Below are positions 41,785-51,760 of a stretch of 64,000 bases of DNA, one piece after another; within the stretch, counting starts at the first letter, position 1, and the number at the start of each line of letters is the position of its first letter. The notes below the pieces were generated by a model. That model made no database searches. It was not told the DNA's origin and saw nothing but the letters and a program-made list of their open reading frames with translations. Position numbers and translations under genes: made by a program. The DNA comes from Tahibacter soli (GTDB lineage Bacteria > Pseudomonadota > Gammaproteobacteria > Xanthomonadales > Rhodanobacteraceae). The stretch spans positions 310,001-374,000 of the forward strand of contig NZ_JAOVZO020000017.1 in NCBI RefSeq assembly GCF_025717065.2. Reading direction: 5' to 3'.

Positions 41785-44520
41785 TCAATGCGCTTCGTCC
41801 CAGTTCCTGCCGGTGCCGATATCGACGACGAGCGGCACGGCGAGTTCCGCGGCACCGCTCATGCGTTCGCGCACGCCCGTCGCGATCTCGTCGAGCACGT
41901 CCTCGCGCACTTCGAACACGAGTTCGTCGTGCACCTGCATCAGCATGCGCGCGTCGTCGCGCGCGCCGAGCCAGCCGTCCACCGCGATCATCGCGCGCTT
42001 GATGATGTCGGCCGCGGTGCCCTGCATCGGCGCGTTGATCGCCGCGCGTTCGGCGCCGGCGCGCAGGTTCTGATTGCGCGCGCGGATGTCGTCGAGATAG
42101 AGGCGGCGGCCGAACACGGTTTCGACGTAGCCGTCGCGGTGCGCCTGTTCGCGGATGTTGTCCATGAACGTGCGCACGCCGGGATAGCGCGCGAAGTAGC
42201 GCGCGATGTAGTCGTTCGCCTCGTTGCGCGCGATGCCGAGCTGGCGCGCGAGGCCGAACGCGCCCATGCCGTACATCAGGCCGAAGTTGATCGCCTTCGC
42301 GGCGCGCCGCTGGTTCGAATCCACCTGCTCGGGCGGCAGTCCGAACACTTCGGCCGCGGTCGCGCGGTGCACGTCGAGGCCGCCGACGAACGCCGACAGC
42401 AGGCCCGCGTCGCCCGACAGATGCGCCATGATGCGCAGCTCGATCTGCGAATAGTCGGCCGCGAGGATGCGATAGCCCGGCGGCGCGACGAACGCCTGGC
42501 GGATGCGCCGGCCCTCCTCGGTGCGGATCGGGATGTTCTGCAGGTTCGGATCGTTCGACGACAGCCGGCCGGTCGCCGCGATCGCCTGGCCGTAGCTCGT
42601 GTGCACGCGGCCGGTTCGAGGATTGACGATCTCGGCGAGCTTGTCGGTGTACGTGGATCGCAGCTTCGCGTAGCCGCGGTAGTCGAGGATCAGCTTCGGC
42701 AGCTCGTGCTGGTCGGCGATCGCGTCGAGCGCTTCCTCGTTCGTCGACGGCTGGCCGGTCGGCGTCTTCACGACGATCGGCAGCTTCAGCTCTTCGAACA
42801 GGATCGCCTGCAGCTGCTTGGGCGAGTCGAGGCTGAACGTGCGGCCGGCGATGTCGTACGCGCGCTGCTGCAGCTCGTGCATGCGCTTGGCCAGTTCGTT
42901 GCTCTGTACGCGCAAGGCGTTCGTATCGATCAGGACGCCGCGCTGCTCCATGCGCGCGAGCACCGGAATCAGCGGCGCTTCGATCGTTTCGTACACGCGC
43001 ATCAAGCCCGGTTCGGTCGCGAGTTTCGGCCACAGCGTCTCGTGGAGGCGCAGCGTGACGTCGGCGTCTTCCGCGGCATAAGCCGACGCCTGCTCGAGCG
43101 CGACCTGGCTGAACGGTATCTGCTTGGCGCCCTTGCCGGCGACCGCGTCGTACGGAATGGTCGTGTAGCCGAGATAGCGGCGCGCGAGCGAATCCATGTC
43201 GTGGCGCGTCGCGGTCGAGTTCCACACGTACGACTCGAGCATCGAGTCGTAGCGCACGCCGCGCATCGTGATGCCGTAGCGGCTGAACACGTTGATGTCG
43301 TACTTCGCGTGCTGGCCGAGCTTGGGCCGGTCGGGATCTTCCAGCAGCGGCTTCAACGCCGCGAGCACGGCGTCGCGGTCGAGCTGCTGCGGCGCGCCGG
43401 GATAGTCGTGCGCGAGCGGCACGTACGCCGCCTTGCCGGCTTCGACCGCGAACGACAGGCCGACGATCTCCGCGCGCATCGGATCGAGCGACGTCGTTTC
43501 GGTGTCGATCGCGACGATCGGCGCCGCGCGCAGCTTTTCCAGCCACGCGTCGAACGCGGCCTGGTCGACGACGCAGTCGTACACGCCCTGCATCGCGAGC
43601 GTGCCGTCGGCATCGCTCGTCGTCTGTTTGCGGAACTGCGCCGGCACGTTCGCGCCGCGCACGTCGTCGGGCAGCGGCTTGTTGTCGAGTTCCTTGAGCG
43701 CCGCGTTGAACTCGTACCGCGCATACAGGCGGCGCAGCGCGTCGACGTCGCGCTCGCGCAAGGCGAGGTCGGTCGGCGCCTCGTCGAGGGGCACGTCGAG
43801 CCGGATCGTCGCAAGCTGGCGCGACAGCGGCAGCTGCGGCAGCGCGGCGCGCAGGTTTTCGCCGATCTTGCCGCCGATCTTCGCGGCGTTGTCCATCACC
43901 GCGTCGAGCGTGCCGTACTCGGCCAGCCACTTCGCCGCGGTCTTCGGGCCGCACTTTTCCACACCGGGAATATTGTCGACCGAGTCGCCCATCAGCGAGA
44001 GGAAGTCGATGATCTGGTTCGGATGCACGCCGAACTTCTCGAACACGCCGGCCGCGTTCATCGTCGTGTTCGTCATGCTGTTGCTCAAGGTCACGTGCGG
44101 ACCGACGAGCTGCGCCATGTCCTTGTCGCCGGTCGACACGACGACGTCGATGCCGGCCGCGGCCGCCTGCGTCGCGAGCGTGCCGATCACGTCGTCGGCT
44201 TCGACGCCCGAAACCCGCAGGATCGGAAAGCCGAGCGCCTTGACGATTTCCATCATCGGCTCGATCTGCGCGCGCAGTTCCTCGGGCATCGGCGGGCGAT
44301 TCGCCTTGTATTCGGGATACAGCTCGTCGCGGAACGTCGGGCCGGAGGCGTCGCACACGAACGCGATGTAGTCGGGTTTCGCCTTGAGCGAATTGCGCAG
44401 CATGTTGACGACGCCGAACAGCGCGCCGGTCGGCTCGCCTGCCGCGTTCGTCAGCGGAGGCAGCGCATGGAACGCGCGAAACAGATAGCTCGAACCGTCA
44501 ATCAGGATGAGGGTGGGCAT
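41785..44520 (-). CDS. polA: DNA polymerase I
   Basis: 911 aa, full length. N-terminal 5'-3' exonuclease domain (MPTLILIDGSSYLFRAFHALPP; GDKDMAQLV), a 3'-5' exonuclease with intact motif I (IVAIDTETTSLDP), and family A polymerase motifs ADYSQIELRIMAHLSGD (motif A), RRAAKAINFGLMYGMG (O helix) and MQVHDELVFEV (motif C). It acts in Okazaki fragment processing and excision repair. AAGGAGTT precedes the ATG. Transcribed towards the sRNA at 41529-41665, which may share its terminator. Confidence 0.98.
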   Translation of the reverse strand: MPTLILIDGSSYLFRAFHALPPLTNAAGEPTGALFGVVNMLRNSLKAKPDYIAFVCDASGPTFRDELYPEYKANRPPMPEELRAQIEPMMEIVKALGFPILRVSGVEADDVIGTLATQAAAAGIDVVVSTGDKDMAQLVGPHVTLSNSMTNTTMNAAGVFEKFGVHPNQIIDFLSLMGDSVDNIPGVEKCGPKTAAKWLAEYGTLDAVMDNAAKIGGKIGENLRAALPQLPLSRQLATIRLDVPLDEAPTDLALRERDVDALRRLYARYEFNAALKELDNKPLPDDVRGANVPAQFRKQTTSDADGTLAMQGVYDCVVDQAAFDAWLEKLRAAPIVAIDTETTSLDPMRAEIVGLSFAVEAGKAAYVPLAHDYPGAPQQLDRDAVLAALKPLLEDPDRPKLGQHAKYDINVFSRYGITMRGVRYDSMLESYVWNSTATRHDMDSLARRYLGYTTIPYDAVAGKGAKQIPFSQVALEQASAYAAEDADVTLRLHETLWPKLATEPGLMRVYETIEAPLIPVLARMEQRGVLIDTNALRVQSNELAKRMHELQQRAYDIAGRTFSLDSPKQLQAILFEELKLPIVVKTPTGQPSTNEEALDAIADQHELPKLILDYRGYAKLRSTYTDKLAEIVNPRTGRVHTSYGQAIAATGRLSSNDPNLQNIPIRTEEGRRIRQAFVAPPGYRILAADYSQIELRIMAHLSGDAGLLSAFVGGLDVHRATAAEVFGLPPEQVDSNQRRAAKAINFGLMYGMGAFGLARQLGIARNEANDYIARYFARYPGVRTFMDNIREQAHRDGYVETVFGRRLYLDDIRARNQNLRAGAERAAINAPMQGTAADIIKRAMIAVDGWLGARDDARMLMQVHDELVFEVREDVLDEIATGVRERMSGAAELAVPLVVDIGTGRNWDEAH

Positions 44521-44634
44521 GGCAACTCCTTGGCCTGCGCACAGGCGAACCGGTCGGAGTTTAATCGTTCGGCGGCAGGGGCGGTTCAGGCGCCTTTGCT
44601 ATGCTGCGCGCAGCATCCGTCGCAGGAGTTCGTC

Positions 44635-45060
44635 ATGAATCGCATCGCCATCGCCGTGGGCCTGAGCCTCGCCGCAACGCTCGCCTGCGCCGCCGAGAAG
44701 AAGTCCGATCCGACGCCGCCGCCGTCGGCCGCAGACCTCAAGACGCAACCGCCGCCGACCATGGACGATCCGGGCGTGAAGGCCGCCGTCGACGCCGAGG
44801 TCGCCGCGCAAGCGGCTGCCGACAAGGGCAAGCCCGCCTCGCAGGCACCGAAGGGCAACACCACCGTCACGGTACGCAACGAGGGTGAGGACACGATCGA
44901 GGAATACCGCACCGACGGCAAGGTCAGCATGATCCGCATTTCGCGCAAGGGCGGCGTGCCGCACGAGTACATCGACACGAACGGCGACGGCAAGCTCGAG
45001 GGCAATCCGAAGGAAGGGCCTGTCGCCCCCGTGTACTATAAACTTTACGAATGGAATTAA
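44635..45060 (+). CDS. DUF2782 family small secreted protein
   Basis: 141 aa. Signal peptide [19 protein letters not shown]; then a low-complexity Pro/Ala/Lys stretch and a conserved C-terminal part ([50 protein letters not shown]) that matches DUF2782. CAGGAGTT ahead of the ATG. Divergent from polA, which is a common neighbour of this family in gammaproteobacteria. Periplasmic, function unknown. Confidence 0.85.
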   Translation: MNRIAIAVGLSLAATLACAAEKKSDPTPPPSAADLKTQPPPTMDDPGVKAAVDAEVAAQAAADKGKPASQAPKGNTTVTVRNEGEDTIEEYRTDGKVSMIRISRKGGVPHEYIDTNGDGKLEGNPKEGPVAPVYYKLYEWN

Positions 45061-45098
45061 TTCGTATTGCTCGAGGTTCTGCGAGCAGCAGGTCGCAT

Positions 45099-45154
45099 CC
45101 CACAACCCTGGCCAAACACTGCGTGTTTGGCCGCCCCTTTACTTACGGGGGCTC
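45099..45154 (-). repeat. Two-hairpin dispersed repeat, copy 2 (inverted)
   Basis: On the minus strand: GGAGCCCCCGTAAGTAAAGGGG (as two arms GCCCCCGTA / TAAAGGGGC, imperfect), then GGCCAAACA / TGTTTGGCC, then AGGGTTGTGGG. Same layout as copy 1 at 41422-41480, in opposite orientation. It starts 38 bases after the DUF2782 stop. Confidence 0.72.
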
Positions 45155-45175
45155 CAAAAACCAACAGCCGAAGCG

Positions 45176-45202
45176 AGGCCGCGTTTTCTGCGCGGCCTTT
45201 TC
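45176..45202 (+). terminator. Rho-independent-like terminator after the DUF2782 gene and repeat
   Basis: Stem AGGCCGCG / CGCGGCCT with loop TTTTCTG, followed by TTTTC on the plus strand. It lies just before the purH stop codon, so it can end transcription from the left; on the purH side the A-run only partly fits. Confidence 0.6.
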
Positions 45203-45204
45203 GT

Positions 45205-46782
45205 TCAGTGGCGGAAGTGCCGCACGCCGGTGAACACCATCGCCATGTCGTTTTCGTCGGCGGCCTTGATCACCTCTTCGTCGCGCATCGAACCGCCGGG
45301 CTGGATCACGGCGCGGATGCCGGCTTTCGCCGCGGTGTCGATACCGTCGCGAAACGGGAAGAACGCGTCCGACGCCATCACGCTGCCGCGCACGTCGAGG
45401 CCGGCTTCTTCGGCCTTCATCGCGGCGATCTTCGCGCTGATCACGCGGCTCATCTGGCCGGCGCCGACGCCGATCGTCTGTCCGCCCTTGGCGTAGACGA
45501 TCGCGTTCGACTTCACGTACATCGCGACGTGCCAGGCGAACAGGAGGTCGCGCAGTTCGTCGGCGTTCGGCACGCGCTTCGAGACGATCTGCAGATCGGA
45601 CAGCAGCAGCGTGTCGCGGTCGGCGTCCTGTATCAGCAGGCCGCCGGCGATGCGCTTGAGGTCGTGGGACGTCGGCGACTGTTCCGGCCAGTGGCCGGTC
45701 GCGAGCACCCGCACGTTCGGCTTTTTGGAGAATGCCGCCAATGCCGCTTCGTCCACTTCCGGCGCGATCACGACTTCGACGAACTGCCGGTCGAGAATCG
45801 CGCGCGCCGTGACCACGTCGAGCGAACGGTTGAACGCGATGATGCCGCCGAACGCCGAGGTCGGGTCGCACGCGTAGGCGCGCTCGTACGCGAGCATCGG
45901 CGTTTCGCCGAGCGCGACGCCGCACGGATTGGCGTGCTTGACGATCACGCAGGCCGGCGCGCTGCCGAACGCCTTGACGCATTCGAGCGCGGCATCGGCG
46001 TCGGCGATGTTGTTGAACGACAGCTCCTTGCCGGCGAGGACGCGCGCGGTCGCGACGATGCCGGCCGGACCGCCCTGTTCGACGTACAGCGCGGCGGACT
46101 GGTGCGGGTTCTCGCCATAGCGCAGCGTCTGCGCGCGGCGGAACGACAGGTGCAGGCTCGGCGGGTAGTTGTCTTCGCGCTCGCCGGTGCGCGCACCGAG
46201 CCAGTTCGCGATCAGGCCGTCGTAGCGCGCGGTGTGTCCGTACGTCTTCGCGGCGAAGCGCCGGCGCAGGTCGAGGGTCGTGCCCTGGTGCGCATGCAGC
46301 GCCTGCAGCAGTTCGGCGTAGTCGGACGGATCGGTCACGACCGCGACGTGCTCGTGGTTCTTCGCCGCGGCACGCAGCATCGCCGGACCGCCGATGTCGA
46401 TGTTTTCGATCGCATCGTCGAGCGTGCAGTCGGGCCGCGCGGTCGCTTCCTCGAACGGATACAGGTTGACGACGAGAAGGTCGATCGGCGCGATGCCGTG
46501 CTGCGTCATCACCTGATCGTCGATGCCGCGCCGGCCGAGCAGGCCGCCGTGAATTTTCGGATGCAGCGTCTTGACGCGGCCGTCCATGATCTCGGGAAAA
46601 CCCGTGACGGTGGACACGTCGGTCACCGGCAGGCCGGCGTCGCGCAGCGCGCGCGCGGTGCCGCCGGTCGATACGAGACTGACGCCGAGCGCGTCGAGGC
46701 CACGGGCAAGATCGAGCAGACCGGATTTGTCGGACACGCTGAGCAGCGCGCGCCGCACCGGAACGAGGGTGGCGTCGAACAT
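45205..46782 (-). CDS. purH: Bifunctional AICAR transformylase/IMP cyclohydrolase
   Basis: 525 aa, normal PurH length. The N-terminal IMP cyclohydrolase ([42 protein letters not shown]) is followed by the transformylase domain ([35 protein letters not shown]). It catalyses the last two steps of IMP synthesis. The chosen ATG gives [21 protein letters not shown]; the frame continues upstream across fis but without homology. It lies 77 bases after fis on the same strand. Confidence 0.97.
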   Translation of the reverse strand: MFDATLVPVRRALLSVSDKSGLLDLARGLDALGVSLVSTGGTARALRDAGLPVTDVSTVTGFPEIMDGRVKTLHPKIHGGLLGRRGIDDQVMTQHGIAPIDLLVVNLYPFEEATARPDCTLDDAIENIDIGGPAMLRAAAKNHEHVAVVTDPSDYAELLQALHAHQGTTLDLRRRFAAKTYGHTARYDGLIANWLGARTGEREDNYPPSLHLSFRRAQTLRYGENPHQSAALYVEQGGPAGIVATARVLAGKELSFNNIADADAALECVKAFGSAPACVIVKHANPCGVALGETPMLAYERAYACDPTSAFGGIIAFNRSLDVVTARAILDRQFVEVVIAPEVDEAALAAFSKKPNVRVLATGHWPEQSPTSHDLKRIAGGLLIQDADRDTLLLSDLQIVSKRVPNADELRDLLFAWHVAMYVKSNAIVYAKGGQTIGVGAGQMSRVISAKIAAMKAEEAGLDVRGSVMASDAFFPFRDGIDTAAKAGIRAVIQPGGSMRDEEVIKAADENDMAMVFTGVRHFRH

Positions 46783-46859
46783 GGCGATAGTCGGTCGGAG
46801 CGAGAGAGGCGGAAAGTATAGCCGGCGCTCGCGCGCTGCGCGTCGGATCGATGCGACGG

Positions 46860-47168
46860 TTACAGCAATCCGTGCTGCGTGAGCTTCTTGCGCAGCGTCG
46901 CGCGATTGATGCCGAGCGCGATCGCGGCCTTGCTCTGGTTGTCGCCGTACCACGTCATGACTTCGCGCAGCATCGGACCTTCGACTTCCTGCATGACGAG
47001 GTCGAACAGGCCTTCGGCCTGGTGCGTGTCGAGATCGGTCAGATAGCGGCGCACCGCGCGCGCAACGCATTCGCGCAGCGCCGGCTGCAGGACGGAATCG
47101 GGTGCCGCGTCGGCACGCAGGAAAGGGACGGCATTCACGAAGGCGGCAACCTGGGTCTGTTCTTCCAT
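46860..47168 (-). CDS. fis: Fis nucleoid/transcription factor
   Basis: 102 aa. The C-terminal helix-turn-helix ([22 protein letters not shown]) is the Fis signature. Fis bends DNA and activates rRNA and other growth genes. In enterobacteria fis is co-transcribed with dusB; here it sits between a zinc-ribbon membrane protein and purH, the order seen in Xanthomonadales. Confidence 0.95.
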   Translation of the reverse strand: MEEQTQVAAFVNAVPFLRADAAPDSVLQPALRECVARAVRRYLTDLDTHQAEGLFDLVMQEVEGPMLREVMTWYGDNQSKAAIALGINRATLRKKLTQHGLL

Positions 47169-47319
47169 GACCGCCGGATGCGAGTAGCCGACGGGGCAGG
47201 GATGTTAGCGCGGGACGATCGGCTTGGTAAGTGCCAAGGTGTGACTCGCGCGCGAAAACTCCCATCTGAATCGCGACGTCGTGCGCACGCGCGACGAACT
47301 CAGGGATTCGGGCCGCGGC

Positions 47320-48105
47320 TCACAGAAATTTGAATTCGAACGCGACGGCGTTCTTGCCGGGATCGCGCACTTCGAACACCAGCGCCGTGCTCGCGCCTGC
47401 CGCGAGGCCGCCGGCGATCGTGCGCGAATCGCCCAGATACTCGCGCGGCTGGAAGCGGCGCATCGCGACGCGGTTTTCGTCGAGGTCCGACAGCGTGATC
47501 TCGACGACCGGATAGGCCTGCGCGAAGTCGGCGCCGTTCTGCAGCGTCGCCGAAACGATCAGCGCGCCCGGCACCGACGGATGCGGCCGGATGTCGCGCG
47601 ACAGAAGTTCGAGACGGCTCGCATCGTGCCTCAGCGGCAGCGTGCAATGCAGCTGTTCGCAGCCACGATCGAGCCACGGCCGGATGCTGTCGGTATTGAG
47701 CAGGCGATCGCGCTCGGCGTACGAAATCTGCGCGCCGAGACTGACGAACAGCACCGCGACGCCGACGACCCACGGCCAGCGGCGTCGCGTGCCGCTGCGT
47801 CCGTGATGCGCGAACGCGGGCGTGCTGCGGCGTTCGCGGTGACGCGGCCGTTCGTCGGGATCGAACGTGAAGGTGACTTGCTGCGCGTTGGGCCGGTACA
47901 CCGGCACGCCGAGCTGCGGCGGATCGGATTCGGCCGGCTGTTGCGGCAGACGGTCGAACGGTTCCGGCGGCAGCTGGTCGGCGAGCGTATGCAGCGCGTC
48001 GAAGATCGCGCTGCAATGGCTGCAGCGCACCGTGCCGTGGCCGCGCGCGATCGCCGCGGCATCCGCGTTGTAGACGGTCAGGCATTCGGGGCATTGCGTG
48101 TACAT
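47320..48105 (-). CDS. Zinc-ribbon, DUF3426 membrane protein
   Basis: 261 aa. N-terminal MJ0042-type zinc ribbon with two cysteine pairs (CPEC at 5-8, CSHC at 28-31), a basic Pro-rich linker, one transmembrane helix (WPWVVGVAVLFVSLGA, about 109-124) and a C-terminal beta-sandwich DUF3426 domain (ISATLQNGA-like segment, VVEITLSDLDENRVAMRRFQPREYLG). The topology suggests a cytoplasmic ribbon and periplasmic DUF3426 domain. Between prmA and fis, 49 bases after prmA. Function unknown. Confidence 0.85.
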   Translation of the reverse strand: MYTQCPECLTVYNADAAAIARGHGTVRCSHCSAIFDALHTLADQLPPEPFDRLPQQPAESDPPQLGVPVYRPNAQQVTFTFDPDERPRHRERRSTPAFAHHGRSGTRRRWPWVVGVAVLFVSLGAQISYAERDRLLNTDSIRPWLDRGCEQLHCTLPLRHDASRLELLSRDIRPHPSVPGALIVSATLQNGADFAQAYPVVEITLSDLDENRVAMRRFQPREYLGDSRTIAGGLAAGASTALVFEVRDPGKNAVAFEFKFL

Positions 48106-48154
48106 GCCGCAAGTCTAGCAGGCTGTCGGAAAACGGCTTGCCGGACCGCTGCGG

Positions 48155-49039
48155 CTAGCGCCGCACGCCGCTGATGCGCACCCAGTCTTCGCGCTGCGCG
48201 ACTTCCAGGCCGTCGAACCATTCGGCGTAGCGCTTGAGCAGATCGACGTCCTGGCCGGCGAGGATGCCCGACAGCGCGAACGGCGCGCCCGGCGCCACGC
48301 TCGCGGCGAACAGCGGCGCGAGTTCGTCGAGCGGGCCGGCGAGAATGTTGGCCACGAGCAGATCGCACGGCCGCGGCGCGTACGCGTCGGGCAGCATCAG
48401 TTCGAGCCGTTCGACGACGCCGTTGCGCTCGGCGTTGTCACGACTCGCCTCGAGCGCCTGCGGATCGAGATCGACGCCGAGGACGTGCGCGGCGCCGAGC
48501 TTGAGCGCCGCGATCGCGAGCACGCCCGAGCCGCAGCCGTAGTCGACGAGCCGTTTGCCGGCGAGGTCGAGTCCGTCGAGCCATTCCAGGCACAGCGCCG
48601 TCGTCGGATGCGTGCCGGTGCCGAACGCGAGGCCCGGGTCGAGCCGCACGACTACCGCCTCGGCATCGTCCTCGGGTGGCTCGATGTTCCACGGATAGAT
48701 CCACAGGCGCCGGCCGAACTGCATCGGCGCGAACGTATCCATCCAGGCGCGCGTCCAGTCCTCGTCGGGCACGTCGCGAAATTCGAGCTGGTCGGGCGCG
48801 AGCTCCGGCACGAGGTCGGTCAGCACGTGCACGAGGCCGACGCGATCGCAGGCGACGTCGAACAGCGCGGCGAGCTTGATCGTCGGCCACACCGGCGTCT
48901 CGCCGGGCGCGGGTTCGAAGATCGGATGGTCTTCGGCGTCGAGCAGCGTGACCGACAGCGCGCCGAGGTCGTCGAGCGCGGCTTCGATGCGCGCCTGCTG
49001 GTCGGCGTGGAGGGTGAGCGAGAGTTCGATCCAGGGCAT
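48155..49039 (-). CDS. prmA: Ribosomal protein L11 methyltransferase
   Basis: 294 aa. PrmA signatures: N-terminal substrate domain starting MPWIELSLTLHADQ, then GLAFGTGTHPTTALCLEWLDG, motif I LVDYGCGSGVLAIAALKLG (about 164-182) and LLVANILAGPLDELAP. It trimethylates L11 of the large ribosomal subunit. The start was chosen at MPWIELSL, the family N-terminus; the frame is open 45 codons upstream without homology. Confidence 0.96.
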   Translation of the reverse strand: MPWIELSLTLHADQQARIEAALDDLGALSVTLLDAEDHPIFEPAPGETPVWPTIKLAALFDVACDRVGLVHVLTDLVPELAPDQLEFRDVPDEDWTRAWMDTFAPMQFGRRLWIYPWNIEPPEDDAEAVVVRLDPGLAFGTGTHPTTALCLEWLDGLDLAGKRLVDYGCGSGVLAIAALKLGAAHVLGVDLDPQALEASRDNAERNGVVERLELMLPDAYAPRPCDLLVANILAGPLDELAPLFAASVAPGAPFALSGILAGQDVDLLKRYAEWFDGLEVAQREDWVRISGVRR

Positions 49040-49119
49040 GGGAATGTCTGCGAAGGCCTGACGGCGTGTTGCGAGAATCGTGCCGCGTTCTACGTGAAAG
49101 CGGCACGAACGTAGCGGAT

Positions 49120-49143
49120 AAAAACGGGCTCCTGCCCGTTTTT
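49120..49143 (-). terminator. Rho-independent terminator after accC
   Basis: On the minus strand the stem AAAAACGGGC / GCCCGTTTTT with loop AGGA ends in a T-run, a classic intrinsic terminator. It closes the aroQ-accB-accC transcript and is 81 bases before the prmA start, so prmA probably has its own promoter. Confidence 0.8.
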
Positions 49144-49153
49144 GGATCGAGCG

Positions 49154-49232
49154 GCGCAAGCGCAGCTTGCGCACGCCCTCCGAAGATCGACCGCTGAGCG
49201 GTCGATCTTCGGGCGATCCATCCCTGGATCGC
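49154..49232. other. Series of three perfect stem-loops between accC and prmA
   Basis: Three back-to-back palindromes: 49154-49172 (GCGCAAGC / GCTTGCGC), 49180-49212 (15-bp arms CCGAAGATCGACCGC / GCGGTCGATCTTCGG, loop TGA) and 49213-49232 (GCGATCCA / TGGATCGC, loop TCCC). With the terminator at 49120-49143 they make four hairpins in 113 bases. They may be a repeat element or a 3' structure protecting accC mRNA. Confidence 0.55.
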
Positions 49233-49247
49233 TTCCGCGCGTTCGCG

Positions 49248-50615
<1,368 letters not shown>

Positions 50616-50686
50616 GGCAAAGCCCGGTTGTAGCGCGCACGTGTCGCGGCGAGACGCCGGCGTGCGCGCGGGTGGGACGATCTCGC

Positions 50687-51166
50687 TCAGCCGATCACGA
50701 ACAGCGGTTCGTCGAACTCGATCGGCTGGCCGTTGCTCGCGAGCACCGCGACCACGGTGCCGGCGACGTCGGCTTCGATCTGGTTGAACATCTTCATGGC
50801 TTCGATGATGCCGAGCGTGTCGCCGGCCTTGACGGTCTGGCCGACCTTGACGAAGGCCGGCGCTTCCGGATTCGGCGACGCATAGAACGTGCCGACCATC
50901 GGCGAGCGCACGACGTGGCCGTCCGGCAGCGTCTTGGCGTTGGCGCCGCCCGCGGCGTCCGGCGCGGAGCCCGAGGGCGCCGGGCGATGCTGTTCGACGT
51001 GCACATGGGTGACCGGCGTCGGCGCGGGTGCCGCCATCGCCATCGGCAGGCCCGCACGCGGCATGCGGCTCAGGCGCACGACTTCCTCGCCTTCCTTGAT
51101 TTCGAGTTCGGCGAGATTCGACTCTTCGAGTATGTCGATCAGCTTCTTGATCTTGCGCAGGTCCAC
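50687..51166 (-). CDS. accB: Biotin carboxyl carrier protein of acetyl-CoA carboxylase
   Basis: 159 aa. GTG start (51164-51166) giving (M)[22 protein letters not shown], the AccB N-terminus; a GAGGA site lies upstream, and a longer ATG start adds 30 residues without homology. A Pro/Ala hinge (about 45-75) leads to the biotinyl domain with the biotin-accepting lysine K125 in EAMKMFNQI. It carries carboxybiotin between AccC and the AccA/D transferase. Confidence 0.96.
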   Translation of the reverse strand: MDLRKIKKLIDILEESNLAELEIKEGEEVVRLSRMPRAGLPMAMAAPAPTPVTHVHVEQHRPAPSGSAPDAAGGANAKTLPDGHVVRSPMVGTFYASPNPEAPAFVKVGQTVKAGDTLGIIEAMKMFNQIEADVAGTVVAVLASNGQPIEFDEPLFVIG

Positions 51167-51206
51167 GGACGGATCCTCACGGGGTGCAGAAAGGGATGGG
51201 GTGGTT

Positions 51207-51641
51207 TCAGAGGCGGCGCAAGGCCGCCTGCAGCGCGAGGCGGTAGCTGTCGGCACCGAACCCGGCGATCACGCCGACGGCGATGTCCGACAGGTACGAA
51301 TGCCGCCGGAACGGCTCGCGCGCATGGACGTTCGACAGGTGCAGCTCGATGAACGGCAGCGCGACCGCGAGCAGCGCGTCGCGCAGCGCGACGCTCGTAT
51401 GCGTGAACGCGGCCGGATTGATCAGCACGAACGCCGTGCCGTCGGCGCGCGCGGCGTGAATGCGCTCGATCAGCACGTGCTCGGCGTTCGACTGGTAATG
51501 GTCGAGTTCGTGACCCGCCGCTTGCGCGATCTGGGCAAGATCGCCGACGATGCCGGCCAGCGTCGCGTGGCCGTACGTCTCCGGCTCGCGCGTGCCGAGC
51601 AGGTTCAGATTCGGGCCATTGAGCAGCAGGATCCTGGCCAA
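51207..51641 (-). CDS. aroQ: 3-dehydroquinate dehydratase, type II
   Basis: 144 aa. TTG start (51639-51641) with GGAG nine to ten bases ahead, giving the canonical (M)[19 protein letters not shown]; no ATG exists near. Further motifs: [24 protein letters not shown] and [17 protein letters not shown]. It dehydrates 3-dehydroquinate in the shikimate pathway. Upstream of accB by 40 bases on the same strand, the usual aroQ-accB-accC order. Confidence 0.95.
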   Translation of the reverse strand: MARILLLNGPNLNLLGTREPETYGHATLAGIVGDLAQIAQAAGHELDHYQSNAEHVLIERIHAARADGTAFVLINPAAFTHTSVALRDALLAVALPFIELHLSNVHAREPFRRHSYLSDIAVGVIAGFGADSYRLALQAALRRL

Positions 51642-51760
51642 GCCGGCACTCCGTCGCCGGTGGGGACCGGCAGGGGGCGCAAGTCTGCGCTTCGGCGCTG
51701 ATCTTGTCCATATCGGCGAAGTTGGCCGATGTTTTAATTCGCTCCGCGCGCCGCGCCCGT

